64,000 nucleotides of DNA. It comes from Phycisphaerales bacterium (GTDB lineage: Bacteria > Planctomycetota > Phycisphaerae > UBA1845 > Fen-1342). Shown one piece after another: positions 44,802-52,656 of this stretch; positions within the stretch are counted from its first letter, which is position 1, and the number at the start of each line of letters is the position of its first letter. Location of the stretch: NCBI GenBank assembly GCA_016716475.1, contig JADJWG010000004.1, positions 922,249 to 986,248 of the forward strand. Direction: 5' to 3'. The notes under the pieces were generated by a model. That model did not search any database, was not told where the DNA came from, and saw nothing but the letters and a program-made list of their open reading frames with translations. Both the position numbers and the translations under genes were made by a program.

Positions 44802-46622
44802 GTGCTGGTCTCGCGGGATACTGCGCGCAGCTCAGAGCCGAAAAAAGATGCTGGCGGCTCGACCACCCGCTTCGAGACCGCCTGGGCCTACGAGGCCGAC
44901 CGCGACCTCGTGAACGCCGTCACGAACACGTGGTACGATGGCGGCGGCTCGAACCCGGTGACCGTCTCCAAGCACGAATACGGCTTCAACGCCCGCGCCC
45001 AGCGCACGCACCACCAGCGCAGCGGCGACGGGGTTTCCCCTTCCTTCTACGAGGCCTACGGGTATAATGACCGCGGGGAACTGACGAGTGCGGAGTACCA
45101 CGCGGCCGTGTACCCGGCGACGAACCACGTGAGCGCGAGCGACCACGGCTTCGACTACGACCCGATCGGGAATCGCCGCCAGGCGACGCAGGCCTTGGCG
45201 GGCTTCTCGCCGGAATACTACTGCACCAATGCGCTCAACCAGATCCTCACGATCGACGACGCCGATACCTGCCCACCGGGAAGCCCGAACCGGTCGTTCA
45301 CCTACGACGCCGACGGGAACATGACCGCGGACGGCGATTTGGCGCTGGTGTACGACGGCGAGAACCGGCTGATCGAGGTCGCGCCGGCCAGTCCCGGCAA
45401 CGGCGACAAGAAGGCGGTGTTCGTCTACGACTACCGCAACCGGCGCGTCCAGAAGTCGGTCTATGAGCACAACGGCTCGGCGTGGGGCGGGTCGCCGGTC
45501 GCGCGGACGCGGTACGTGTGGGACGGCTGGCTGCTGATCGCCGAGCTCGACGGGCTGGCGAGCAATGCCCCCCTGCGGACGTTCTGGTGGGGCCTCGACC
45601 TCGCGGGCCAGCGCGGCGGCCGGCCGGGCGATGCGGCCGGTGGGATCGGCGGCCTGCTGGCCGTCGACGATGCCACCGTCGGCGGCACCGCCGAGTACGT
45701 GTACGCCTTCGACGCCCACGGCAACGTCACGGACGTGGTCGACCTCGCGCCGACCACCTGGGGTAGCGGCGTGCGTCAGGCGCGATACGACTACACGCCG
45801 TACGGACAGGTTCGCACCCACAGCGGGGCATACGCGCTGACGAACAAGTTCCGATTCAGCACCAAGGCCTGGGATGACGAGAGTGGCCTGGGCTACTGGG
45901 GTGAACGGTACTACCACCCCGGGTACGGACGGTGGGTGAACCGGGATCCGATTGAGGAGGCCGGAGGCGCCACCCTTTATGGTTTCGTTGGCAACTCACC
46001 GTATCGGGTCATTGATCCATATGGCTTGAAAGGCATTGACTGTCCCCCGGGCCAGAAGCCATGCCCCATAGAGGGCAAAGAGCCATCGGTCAATGGCTGT
46101 GGAGCGAAGTACTCTCAGTATGTAGTTCCCAATAACCCAACGGGCGGAGCCGACTTCACCGAATCGTGTAACTCCCACGACCGCTGCTATGCAGATTGCG
46201 GAATGACGCAGGCCGAATGCGACGAGGAATTCCGTACCGACATGCGGGCTGCATGCCACCTCAAATATGGGTGGCTAAGCTACGATCCAATGCCGTATGA
46301 TCGGTATATTCAACTCAAGCGGTGCCTGGCTATTGCTGAAACGTATGCCAGAGCGGTGCGAGACCACGGTGACAACGCACACACAGAAACACAGAAAGAG
46401 CACTGCACCTGCTGTCCGGAGGACGAGCCCGAGGACGAGGAGGAGGACGACTGCCCGGCACCCCAGACATCGCCGCCGACCAAGCCGCGCGTCCCGCCTG
46501 ATGAGGCGAAACCACAGCCACAGCCGCTGCCTGCGAAGCCAGCGCCTCAACCCAAGCGACGCGGCTACGGGCCCGTCTGGCGTTGGCATTGGGATCCGTT
46601 CAACCCAGGATATCAGATGTGA
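44802..46622 (+). CDS. Truncated Rhs-core protein with C-terminal phospholipase A2-like toxin domain
   Basis: This is a polymorphic-toxin fragment of about 606 residues. Residues about 25-405 are YD/Rhs repeats. They end with the Rhs-associated core GYWGERYYHPGYGRWVNRDPI and LYGFVGNSPYRVIDPYGL, the usual junction before a variable toxin. The C-terminal domain has NGCG, then SCNSHDRCYADCG and CDEEF. This matches the secreted phospholipase A2 signature (catalytic His-Asp, paired cysteines) and most resembles group XII enzymes. A Pro/Glu-rich tail follows. Full Rhs proteins exceed 1,400 residues and no signal peptide is present, so this is an orphan or truncated tip cassette. The GTG start is uncertain. 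Confidence 0.8.
   Translation: MLVSRDTARSSEPKKDAGGSTTRFETAWAYEADRDLVNAVTNTWYDGGGSNPVTVSKHEYGFNARAQRTHHQRSGDGVSPSFYEAYGYNDRGELTSAEYHAAVYPATNHVSASDHGFDYDPIGNRRQATQALAGFSPEYYCTNALNQILTIDDADTCPPGSPNRSFTYDADGNMTADGDLALVYDGENRLIEVAPASPGNGDKKAVFVYDYRNRRVQKSVYEHNGSAWGGSPVARTRYVWDGWLLIAELDGLASNAPLRTFWWGLDLAGQRGGRPGDAAGGIGGLLAVDDATVGGTAEYVYAFDAHGNVTDVVDLAPTTWGSGVRQARYDYTPYGQVRTHSGAYALTNKFRFSTKAWDDESGLGYWGERYYHPGYGRWVNRDPIEEAGGATLYGFVGNSPYRVIDPYGLKGIDCPPGQKPCPIEGKEPSVNGCGAKYSQYVVPNNPTGGADFTESCNSHDRCYADCGMTQAECDEEFRTDMRAACHLKYGWLSYDPMPYDRYIQLKRCLAIAETYARAVRDHGDNAHTETQKEHCTCCPEDEPEDEEEDDCPAPQTSPPTKPRVPPDEAKPQPQPLPAKPAPQPKRRGYGPVWRWHWDPFNPGYQM
44853..45316 (+). repeat. Rhs-core direct repeat, copy 1
   Basis: About 464 bases nearly identical to 47299-47764, encoding residues from GGSTTRFETAWAYEADRDL to TYDADG. 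It is in frame with the Rhs-PLA2 protein. The two copies flank the toxin domain and the lipoprotein gene. Confidence 0.9.
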
Positions 46623-47293
46623 GAAGCTGTCAATATAAAGGGCACGTGTTGTTGCTCGCTGCTGTGGGCGGCGTACTATGCCTTGCTGCAGGGTGTGGAC
46701 AATCGGTCCAAGCTGTGCCGGGCCAATCGTTCACGAATGCGGCCGGGATGGAGATGATCCGGCTTTCCACCGGCTACTACGTCTCGCGCTACGAGACCAC
46801 GCAGGAGCAATACGAACTCGTAATGGGCTCGAACCCCATGCCGCGGCCGTGCTCACGCTGCCCGGTCGCCAATGTCACCGGCGACGAGGCGCTCGAATTC
46901 TGCGCGCGGCTGACGGAGTTCGAGCGCGGGCGGGGCACCTTGCCGGAGGGGTACGTTTATGGGCTGCCGACCTACGCCCAATACTTGCAGTACGTCGCGG
47001 ATGCTCCGCTGGAGGGGTCGGTGACACCCGCGGGCGGGCGCGGCGGTACGCATTTGGACACGGCCCTGCCGGTGGGCAGCGGGGAGGTTAACCGCCTGGG
47101 GATTTACGACCTGCGCGGCAATGTGTCGGAGTACCTGAGCGAACGCTACAACACGGGGTCGCTGACGCTGGTTGGGGCCGACTGGAACACGCACCGCAGC
47201 GACTTCCTTACGGTGCGCAATCGGGCGGGGTTCATGGACAAGGACAGAAAGGGGTGGAACGCCGGTTTCCGCTGCGTGCTGGTGCCGGAATAG
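46619..47293 (+). CDS. SUMF1/formylglycine-generating-enzyme-like lipoprotein; candidate immunity protein
   Basis: This 224-residue protein begins with a lipoprotein signal (hydrophobic LLLAAVGGVLCLAAGC; lipobox LAAG-C). The mature part has the FGE-sulfatase/SUMF1 fold signature: AAGMEMIRLSTGYYVSRYETTQEQYELVM at the start, then LPTYAQYLQYV, LGIYDLRGNVSEYL and the terminal GWNAGFRCVL. The GTG at 46619 overlaps the Rhs stop codon, implying co-translation. Its place immediately after the toxin domain is that of an immunity gene, and an envelope lipoprotein would suit a phospholipase toxin. That role is inference. A sulfatase-activating role looks unlikely because no sulfatase is near. Confidence 0.75.
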   Translation: MRSCQYKGHVLLLAAVGGVLCLAAGCGQSVQAVPGQSFTNAAGMEMIRLSTGYYVSRYETTQEQYELVMGSNPMPRPCSRCPVANVTGDEALEFCARLTEFERGRGTLPEGYVYGLPTYAQYLQYVADAPLEGSVTPAGGRGGTHLDTALPVGSGEVNRLGIYDLRGNVSEYLSERYNTGSLTLVGADWNTHRSDFLTVRNRAGFMDKDRKGWNAGFRCVLVPE

Positions 47294-47298
47294 GTGCC

Positions 47299-47831
47299 GG
47301 CGGCTCGACGATGCGCTTCGAGACCGTCTGGGCCTACGAAGCCGACCGCGACCTCGTGAACGCCGTCACGAACACGTGGTACGACAGCGGCGGGGCCAAC
47401 CCTGTGACCGTCTCCAAGCACGAGTACGGCTTCAACGCCCGCGCGCCCAGCGTACGCACCACCAGCGCAGCGGCGACGGGTATTCCCCTTCGTTCTACGA
47501 GGCCTACGGGTATAATGACCGCGGGGAGCTGACGAGTGCGGAGTACCACGCGGCCGTGTACCCGGCGACCAACCACGTGAGCGCGAACGACCACGGCTTC
47601 GCCTACGACCCGATCGGGAATCGCCGCCAGGCGACCCAGCCGCTGGCGGGCTTCTCGCCGGAATACTACTGCACCAATGCGCTCAACCAGATCCTCACGA
47701 TCAACGACGCCGATACCTGCCCACCGGGAAGCCCGAACAAGTCGCTGGGCTACGACGCCGACGGCTCAGCGACTCTCATATCACCTAGAACGGTTCTTGG
47801 GGAGCAGGTCCGGGCTGATAGCAACTTCTGA
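47299..47831 (+). pseudogene. Second Rhs-core fragment, frameshifted
   Basis: Bases 47299-47764 duplicate copy 1 of the Rhs core with scattered substitutions and a two-base GC expansion near 47441-47446. The reading frame breaks there: FETVWAYEADRDL is in one frame, RTHHQRSGDGYSPSFYEAYGYNDRGEL in the next. After 47764 similarity stops and the frame ends at 47831. It is a non-functional displaced core segment, the downstream partner of the direct repeat. Confidence 0.85.
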
Positions 47832-47891
47832 GCGACAAAGCCCCGCGGACGCAGGTAGTCGCACGTGCGCAAGTGTTGACATATCAGGGGA

Positions 47892-47914
47892 TTGGGCGTT
47901 ACAGGACTCGAACC
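47892..47914. repeat. Left attachment-site repeat (attL)
   Basis: The 17-base core is identical to the tRNA-Val 3' end at 56836-56852. After one T-to-C change it continues with GAACC. It encodes a GVTGLEP peptide as the integrase C-terminus does, but lacks the rest of a tRNA. Confidence 0.8.
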
Positions 47915-48109
47915 GTTTACACACGTCAAGGCTAATACGTCAATTCCTGATGGGCGCGCTGCAAAAAGCGGTGCACTCGGTGATTCCGGGTTACTGCTAG
48001 TAGTACAGGCATGGCCCAGACTCCCGGCAGCGGTACGGGCCGGTATCGTGGCGCTGGTGGGCGCTGCGGAGGTGAAAGACCTTGAGGGCTAGATTTCAAA
48101 CGTCTATGA

Positions 48110-48167
48110 GCGCCGACGTAACCGAAACCCCGCGCCACGATAGCGCCGACCTAGGTTTCGTCGGCGC
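48110..48167. repeat. 58-bp inverted repeat, left copy, with iteron-like motifs
   Basis: It is the perfect reverse complement of 55196-55253. Internally it holds GCGCCGAC twice and GTCGGCGC once, so part folds on itself. A 14-base piece, GGTTTCGTCGGCGC (48154-48167), recurs directly at 48187-48200, a 33-base (three-turn) spacing like replication iterons. Confidence 0.9.
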
Positions 48168-48357
48168 ACACGCTCCCGCAGAGGGGGGTTTCGTCGGCGC
48201 CCCCGATGTTCTTCCACTGCTCGCCGGGCGGGTCGCTGGCCGTGCGCGCACGGGTGGGGGTGGTTCACGGGTCCTTCCTTTTGGTTGGGCGGAAACACCC
48301 CACTCGGAGCACCAACCGATGGTAACACACTTTCTTTACAGCAAGGAATACCTAGAG

Positions 48358-48660
48358 ATGAATGAAATTTCTGTGACAGCCCTCCGGATGGGCACCGCGG
48401 CGGTGCTTGAGCGCGTTGAACGCGGGGAGACCATCACCATCACCAGGGACGGTGCGCCGGTAGCGGCCCTACTGCCCGCGGATGCGGCGGTCTGGTGCGA
48501 AGCGCTGCAAGCGCGCTTCCGGGATAGGGTGCCACCGTTCACGCAAAGCGCCTTGGATGCGTGGATTGCATCCGTCATGGACCGCGCCGACCTGACGGAA
48601 CTGCTGGCGCCCGGGGCGAGTGTGGCGGCGGTGGACTCGCCCCCCGAAGTGTCACTTTGA
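48358..48660 (+). CDS. Phd/YefM-like antitoxin-domain protein
   Basis: This is a small protein of 100 residues. The N-terminal MNEISVTALRMGTAAVLERVERGETITITRDGAPVAALLP is a clear Phd/YefM-type DNA-binding/antitoxin fold. The C-terminal 55 residues, which would bind a toxin, are not recognisable. No toxin gene follows in the next 400 bases; only a small ParB-related remnant lies downstream. It may be an orphan antitoxin, a regulator of the element, or the survivor of a degraded toxin-antitoxin pair. AAGGA lies ten bases before the ATG at 48358; an ATG 39 bases upstream is possible. Confidence 0.75.
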   Translation: MNEISVTALRMGTAAVLERVERGETITITRDGAPVAALLPADAAVWCEALQARFRDRVPPFTQSALDAWIASVMDRADLTELLAPGASVAAVDSPPEVSL

Positions 48661-48681
48661 TCTTTCGGGGCATTCTGCGGA

Positions 48682-48867
48682 TTGACCGCCCGGGGCAGTT
48701 GGGCGGGGCGGCGCAACCTGACGCCGAACCAGGCGGCGCTGCTGCGTGGGCGGCGCTACAACCGGCTGAAGGAACAGCATGGTGGGGATCGGCGTTCAAG
48801 TCCTCAAAATGAGGACTTGAAGGAAAAGACCGTAGCTCGGCTCGCACGGGTTTTCCTGCCCGTCTAG
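48682..48867 (+). pseudogene. Fragment resembling a ParB-neighbour/phage DNA-binding protein
   Basis: The short frame contains RRNLTPNQAALLRGRRYNRLKEQHGGDRRSS, a motif of the region after ParB-type nuclease domains in plasmid and phage proteins. Nothing ParB-like precedes it and the frame ends after about 61 codons, so it is a remnant. Inside lies a perfect palindrome, TTCAAGTCCTCA (48795-48806) and TGAGGACTTGAA (48810-48821), with AAA between. The rest of the 48661-49088 gap shows no other gene. Confidence 0.45.
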
Positions 48868-49088
48868 GATATGTAATTCAGGGCGGCACCTTGACCCCCT
48901 GCCCGACCAACCGGTAGGGTGGCAGCCCTCATGAATCTTGCGTCACAATCCAAACCCGACTCCATGCGCGCGAAAAGCGCGACCAGGCACGGCGCCGCTC
49001 GCCGGGGACCAGCCGTAAGGCCCCGCCGCTTCGCAAGAGCGGATGAGCCGACGGGCGGCGCCATGCCTGCATGTGGAGGAAACCCACG

Positions 49089-49469
49089 ATGTTACTGCTG
49101 GATGAATTTTCTGGTCTGCCCCCGGTTCCCGCGGGTTACGGCCGACGCGCTCGTCATGCTGACTGGCTCCGTGACGTTGTTCTGCGCGTGCTCGCCACCG
49201 CATCCGCCCATGGCTGGCGACTGAGGCAGCCCAACCAGGCGCTCCGGCCGTTGATGAAGAACGGCTCAACCTACCTGATCTTCAAGCGAGGGGCTGGCAA
49301 CCGGCGGGAACGTGTGTTCGTGCGTTTGTCTGACCATGGGCGGGAACTTTCGACTGGTAGGTGTGAGCTATTTGCGCTCACACACGAGCGCGGGGTGGCC
49401 CCCGGTGGGGCTGCTGCTGGCCAGACTCCGGCAACCAGAGCGGTAGACGGTCGGGGTGCCCCGGGTTGA
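49089..49469 (+). CDS. Hypothetical protein of the integrative element
   Basis: I do not recognise this 126-residue protein. The first part (residues 1-85) is basic with a plausible mixed alpha/beta fold (WLRDVVLRVLATASAHGWRL, STYLIFKRG). The last 40 residues are low-complexity Gly/Ala/Pro. A good TGGAGG site precedes the ATG at 49089. It sits between the ParB-like remnant and the promoter of the RHH-capsid genes. The long basic tail could mean the true end is altered by decay. Confidence 0.45.
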   Translation: MLLLDEFSGLPPVPAGYGRRARHADWLRDVVLRVLATASAHGWRLRQPNQALRPLMKNGSTYLIFKRGAGNRRERVFVRLSDHGRELSTGRCELFALTHERGVAPGGAAAGQTPATRAVDGRGAPG

Positions 49470-49553
49470 GCACGCCCGGGGCACCCGGGGCAGGGGTGCT
49501 GACATTTCGTGTAGCAAGCGGTCGGGTGGCACAGGTTGCGGGAGATATTCTGC

Positions 49554-49581
49554 TTGACTCGCCCAAAATATCGCGTACGAT
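49554..49581 (+). promoter_or_regulatory. Candidate promoter of the RHH-capsid transcription unit
   Basis: TTGACT (49554-49559) and TACGAT (49576-49581) are separated by 16 bases, followed 39 bases later by the RHH gene with its strong AAGGAG ribosome site. Confidence 0.4.
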
Positions 49582-49619
49582 TCTGTATGCACTGGTGGCG
49601 CACAGAAGGAGATACAGAT

Positions 49620-50225
49620 ATGACGAGAAAACAGCATGCCAATTTCCGGCTAGATGAGGAAATCATGGAGGGCTTCAAAGAGGCGGCCGTGAAAGCGGGA
49701 CGAACAGTTTCCGAGGTGCTTCGCGATTCAGTGCTCCCGCCTGAGTGGGCGCAGGCGCTGGCAAAGTTTGTTCAGTACACCGCGCCAGCCGCTCGGGACG
49801 TGCCGACAAACGCAGCTGCTACTGAGTGCATGGCGGTGGCGCTCAAGTGGGTGATGACCGCGAACGAGCCGCGTCTAGGTGCTCGCGATGTCGAGCACTT
49901 GACACCCGATGAAACTGCGTTGCTGTTTACGCGATGGGTGACCTGTCAGCAGATTGCTGCCCGCGAGGCGCTGGCCAAGAGCGCCGGGAAGGTGCTCGCT
50001 GGCGAGTTGCTGGACTACCCGTGGGTGCTCCGGCGCCCGGAAGGGCAGAACATGTGGCAGGTTGAGCGCACCGAGCCGGTGCCGGGCGCCTTCGAGACGT
50101 GGGCGGCTGCGAACGAGTTTGATGTTGGCAAAATGAACCAACTTCAACTGGCGGCGGTGAAGCGCGCGTATGAGAATCATCGCGACGAACTCGGTGCGCA
50201 GTATGACTTCGGCGCGGGGGACTGA
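49620..50225 (+). CDS. Ribbon-helix-helix domain protein preceding the capsid gene
   Basis: This is a 201-residue protein. The N-terminal KQHANFRLDEEIMEGFKEAAVKAGRTVSEVLRDSV looks like a ribbon-helix-helix DNA-binding module; the remaining 160 residues are helical and unassigned. The ribosome site AGAAGGAGATACAG is very strong. The gene ends two bases before the capsid ATG, so expression is coupled. It might regulate the unit, bind DNA during packaging or act as a scaffold; the sequence does not decide among these. Confidence 0.65.
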   Translation: MTRKQHANFRLDEEIMEGFKEAAVKAGRTVSEVLRDSVLPPEWAQALAKFVQYTAPAARDVPTNAAATECMAVALKWVMTANEPRLGARDVEHLTPDETALLFTRWVTCQQIAAREALAKSAGKVLAGELLDYPWVLRRPEGQNMWQVERTEPVPGAFETWAAANEFDVGKMNQLQLAAVKRAYENHRDELGAQYDFGAGD

Positions 50226-50227
50226 CC

Positions 50228-52081
50228 ATGAAGAATCTGCAACTTATTACTACCGCCCCCGTCGATGTTGAGGCCCGCGCCGGTGATCCAAAGAAGCTGC
50301 CCAAGGTGGCGGCACTGGTCTACGGCGGCGGCGCGCTGCGCGTGCCGGGCTGGTACTCCCCTGTTGTCATTGACCTTGCCGGGCTCAAGGCCCGCGATCC
50401 GCTCACCATCCTGCTAGATCATGACGGATCGAAACCGGTGGGGCAGGGGCGGGCGGTGATCGGGGACAAGAGCGTTGAAGTAGCTGCGACCCTCACCGCC
50501 CGCGACGATGAAAATGTTCAGAAGGTGTTGAATCACGCCGCGGGCGGGTTTCAGTGGTCCGCTTCGGTGGGCGTGCGCGTTGACCGATCCGAATTCGTGG
50601 CGGCTGGTGCATCCGTGATTGTGAACGGTCGCGCGCAAAGGGGACCGCTCACGGTGGCGCGGTCCGGCGTTCTACAGGAAGTCTCGTTGGTCGCAATCGG
50701 CGCGGATGATGAAGCCGCGGCAACGATTGCGGCGAGCTATGCACAGGAGGTGCAACACATGCAAGAGACTACTACCGAAGTTGATGCGGCCTTGGTGGTC
50801 GAGCGCGAGCGGGTCGCGCACATCGAGGCGATCTGCAAAGGCGTCCAGGGGTGCGACGAAATCCGCGCGGCGGCGCTGGCTGGCGAGATTGACGAGCGCG
50901 AGCTTTCGCGCCGACTGCTGGCCCACGTTCGGGCGGCACGCCCGAACGTGAGTGGCACTACCACAACGCGCGGGCACAGTCCGGCGCAGAAGGGCGACGT
51001 TCTGGCTGCGGCCCTGCTGAAGTACTGCGGCCGTGCCGACGTCGGCGAGCGGGCGTACGGTGCTGCCACGATGGAAGCTGCCGACGATCTCCGGGTTGGT
51101 TCGCTGCACGATCTTGCGGCGGCGGCGCTGACGCTGGAGCATCAGACCGTTCCCCGCGGCCGCGGCGAGATGTTGAAGGCGGCTTTCTCGACGTTGAGCA
51201 TGCCGGTTGCCCTGGGCAACGCGGCGCACAAGTTGGCGCTTGCGGCCTACCAGGCGGCCCCTTCTGCGTGGCGGCGCTGCTGCAGGGTGGTGCCCGTCAC
51301 CAACTACAAGGACAACTCGTTCATCCGCCTCAACGTCGCTGGCGACTTCGACGTGCTGCCCCCCGGCGGCGAACTGAAGCACGCGCAGGCGGGCGAGCAG
51401 CCGTTCTCGGTGAAAGCTGAGTTACTCGGCAAGGTCTTGGTGATTGACGAGCAAATCATCAAGAACGACGACGCCGGGGTGCTGGCGGATGCGGCGACGG
51501 CCGTTGGTCGCGCTGGCGCCCGGGCGGTGGCGGATGCTTTCATTCGTACCGTGCTCAGTGGTGTGGGCTCACACTTCACATCGGGAAATGGCAATTATGA
51601 CAGTGGCACCGATACGCCGCTCTCGATCGACTCATTCGGGGCGGCGGTGGCGCTGCTGCGGGGCATGACCGACGCCGACGGGCGGCCGATCGACGTCGAA
51701 CCCCGAACGCTACTGGTACCGCCCGCGCTGGAGGCGATCGGGCGGCGCATCTTAACTTCCGTCGAAGTCAACAATTTCGCTGACGAGACCAGCGCGACGG
51801 CCCCGGTGGGCAATGCGTGGTACAAGTCGGCCGAGCTCGCTGTTGACCCGCGACTGAGCAACGAGACCTTCACGGGTGCGAGCGCCAAGCACTGGCTGCT
51901 GTTCGGCCCGACCGACGCCAGCCCGGTGCTGATGGCCTTCGTCGATGGCGCCGAGGAGCCCCAGGTTGAAATTGTCGATCTGCCCATCGACCAACTCGGC
52001 ATCGGGCTTCGCGGGACCATCCGCTTCGGCTGCGCCTTGGCCGACCCCGCGGCGGCCGTCTACATGAAGGGCGAAAACTGA
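50228..52081 (+). CDS. Prohead protease-major capsid protein fusion
   Basis: This is a phage-type structural protein of 617 residues. Residues about 1-175 form an HK97/U35-type prohead serine protease: LLDHDGSKPVGQ (His), FQWSASVGV (Ser) and LQEVSLVAIGA (Glu) line up with the catalytic triad. A helical delta/scaffold-like region (about 178-290) follows. Residues about 300-617 form a Mu-type/HK97-fold major capsid domain (LLGKVLVIDEQIIKNDDAGVLADAA, DAFIRTVLSG). An internal AGGAGGTG site and ATG at 50759 would make the capsid part separately. No other virion gene is adjacent. Confidence 0.85.
   Translation: MKNLQLITTAPVDVEARAGDPKKLPKVAALVYGGGALRVPGWYSPVVIDLAGLKARDPLTILLDHDGSKPVGQGRAVIGDKSVEVAATLTARDDENVQKVLNHAAGGFQWSASVGVRVDRSEFVAAGASVIVNGRAQRGPLTVARSGVLQEVSLVAIGADDEAAATIAASYAQEVQHMQETTTEVDAALVVERERVAHIEAICKGVQGCDEIRAAALAGEIDERELSRRLLAHVRAARPNVSGTTTTRGHSPAQKGDVLAAALLKYCGRADVGERAYGAATMEAADDLRVGSLHDLAAAALTLEHQTVPRGRGEMLKAAFSTLSMPVALGNAAHKLALAAYQAAPSAWRRCCRVVPVTNYKDNSFIRLNVAGDFDVLPPGGELKHAQAGEQPFSVKAELLGKVLVIDEQIIKNDDAGVLADAATAVGRAGARAVADAFIRTVLSGVGSHFTSGNGNYDSGTDTPLSIDSFGAAVALLRGMTDADGRPIDVEPRTLLVPPALEAIGRRILTSVEVNNFADETSATAPVGNAWYKSAELAVDPRLSNETFTGASAKHWLLFGPTDASPVLMAFVDGAEEPQVEIVDLPIDQLGIGLRGTIRFGCALADPAAAVYMKGEN
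50745..50761 (+). promoter_or_regulatory. Internal ribosome site and start for capsid-only product
   Basis: AGGAGGTG (50745-50752) lies six bases before an in-frame ATG at 50759 (Met178), exactly between the protease and capsid parts. Translation from here would give a 440-residue scaffold-capsid protein. Confidence 0.6.
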
Positions 52082-52407
52082 TTGTTCTCCCTGCCCCCAG
52101 GTGGCGCTGGGTGTGACCACGAGCATACTCGGCGCCACCGACCTTAGTACTTCCCGGTCGCGCGGGAAATCAAGCATCACACCGGGCTCGGTGTGGTGCG
52201 CCCACGCTACCCGCGCGGCCGGGGCTTGAATCTGGAAGCTGCTGGCACGGTGCCGGTGGCGCTCCTGGTGTGCTACGGAAGGAATGTGGCACGCGATCAG
52301 ATTCCCGGGCAGGTTGTCCGGGTGCTTCGCACGAAGGAGGAAGCTGATGACGGCCCTGAGAAATGCAGACGCCCGGCAGGCAACCGGGCGTTCGCGAAAG
52401 GCAAAAG
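52082..52407. other. Gap with a strong-SD small ORF and a hairpin before the excisionase-like gene
   Basis: No long gene is present. ATG 52347, preceded by AAGGAGGAAGCTG, opens a 35-codon frame to TGA at 52454 that overlaps the next gene in another frame. Its product (ending QVYDWCCYCQV) is unrecognised. ACGCCCGG (52369-52376) and CCGGGCGT (52384-52391) form an 8-bp stem with a seven-base loop, lacking a U-tract, which could be an operator or a weak terminator. Confidence 0.4.
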
Positions 52408-52656
52408 ATGGTAAGAAACAAGTATACGACTGGTGCTGTTACTGTCAAGTCTGAATCCCCCGATTCGCCCGGCCCGCTGCTGGTTGATACCCGTGGTGCT
52501 GCTAAGTTGCTGAGCGTATCGGCCCGCACTGTTGCGGACTGGCGCGCCCGGCATGGGCTGCCCTACATCAAAATCGGCCAGCTCGTGCGTTTTGACCCCG
52601 CTGCACTTAGCGCGTGGGTTCAGCAGCGCGGACAGGGGGTGCAACATGTTAGTTGA
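52408..52656 (+). CDS. Excisionase-like helix-turn-helix (MerR/HTH_17 type) protein
   Basis: This 82-residue protein has a single winged-helix domain at about residues 25-75: LLVDTRGAAKLLSVSARTVADWRARHGLPYIKIGQLVRFDPAALSAWV. That is the pattern of excisionases and small DNA-binding regulators of integrative elements. It would direct excision with the integrase or regulate the replication genes. AAAGG precedes the ATG at 52408. Its last codons overlap the primase start at 52646, so the two are coupled. Confidence 0.8.
   Translation: MVRNKYTTGAVTVKSESPDSPGPLLVDTRGAAKLLSVSARTVADWRARHGLPYIKIGQLVRFDPAALSAWVQQRGQGVQHVS

Noticed and set aside
46583..46618. Earlier TTG start for the FGE-like lipoprotein
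   Set aside because: It would add twelve residues ahead of the signal peptide and overlap Rhs codons; the GTG at 46619 overlaps the stop codon and has an AGGA site.
47892..47960. Possible second tRNA gene at the left element boundary
   Set aside because: Only the acceptor/T-arm segment is present; the D and anticodon arms are missing, so it is an attachment repeat.
49604..49622. Ribosome site AGAAGGAGATACAGATATG looks like an expression-vector leader
   Set aside because: It differs from the vector sequence and both flanks are native element DNA, so it is coincidence, not contamination.
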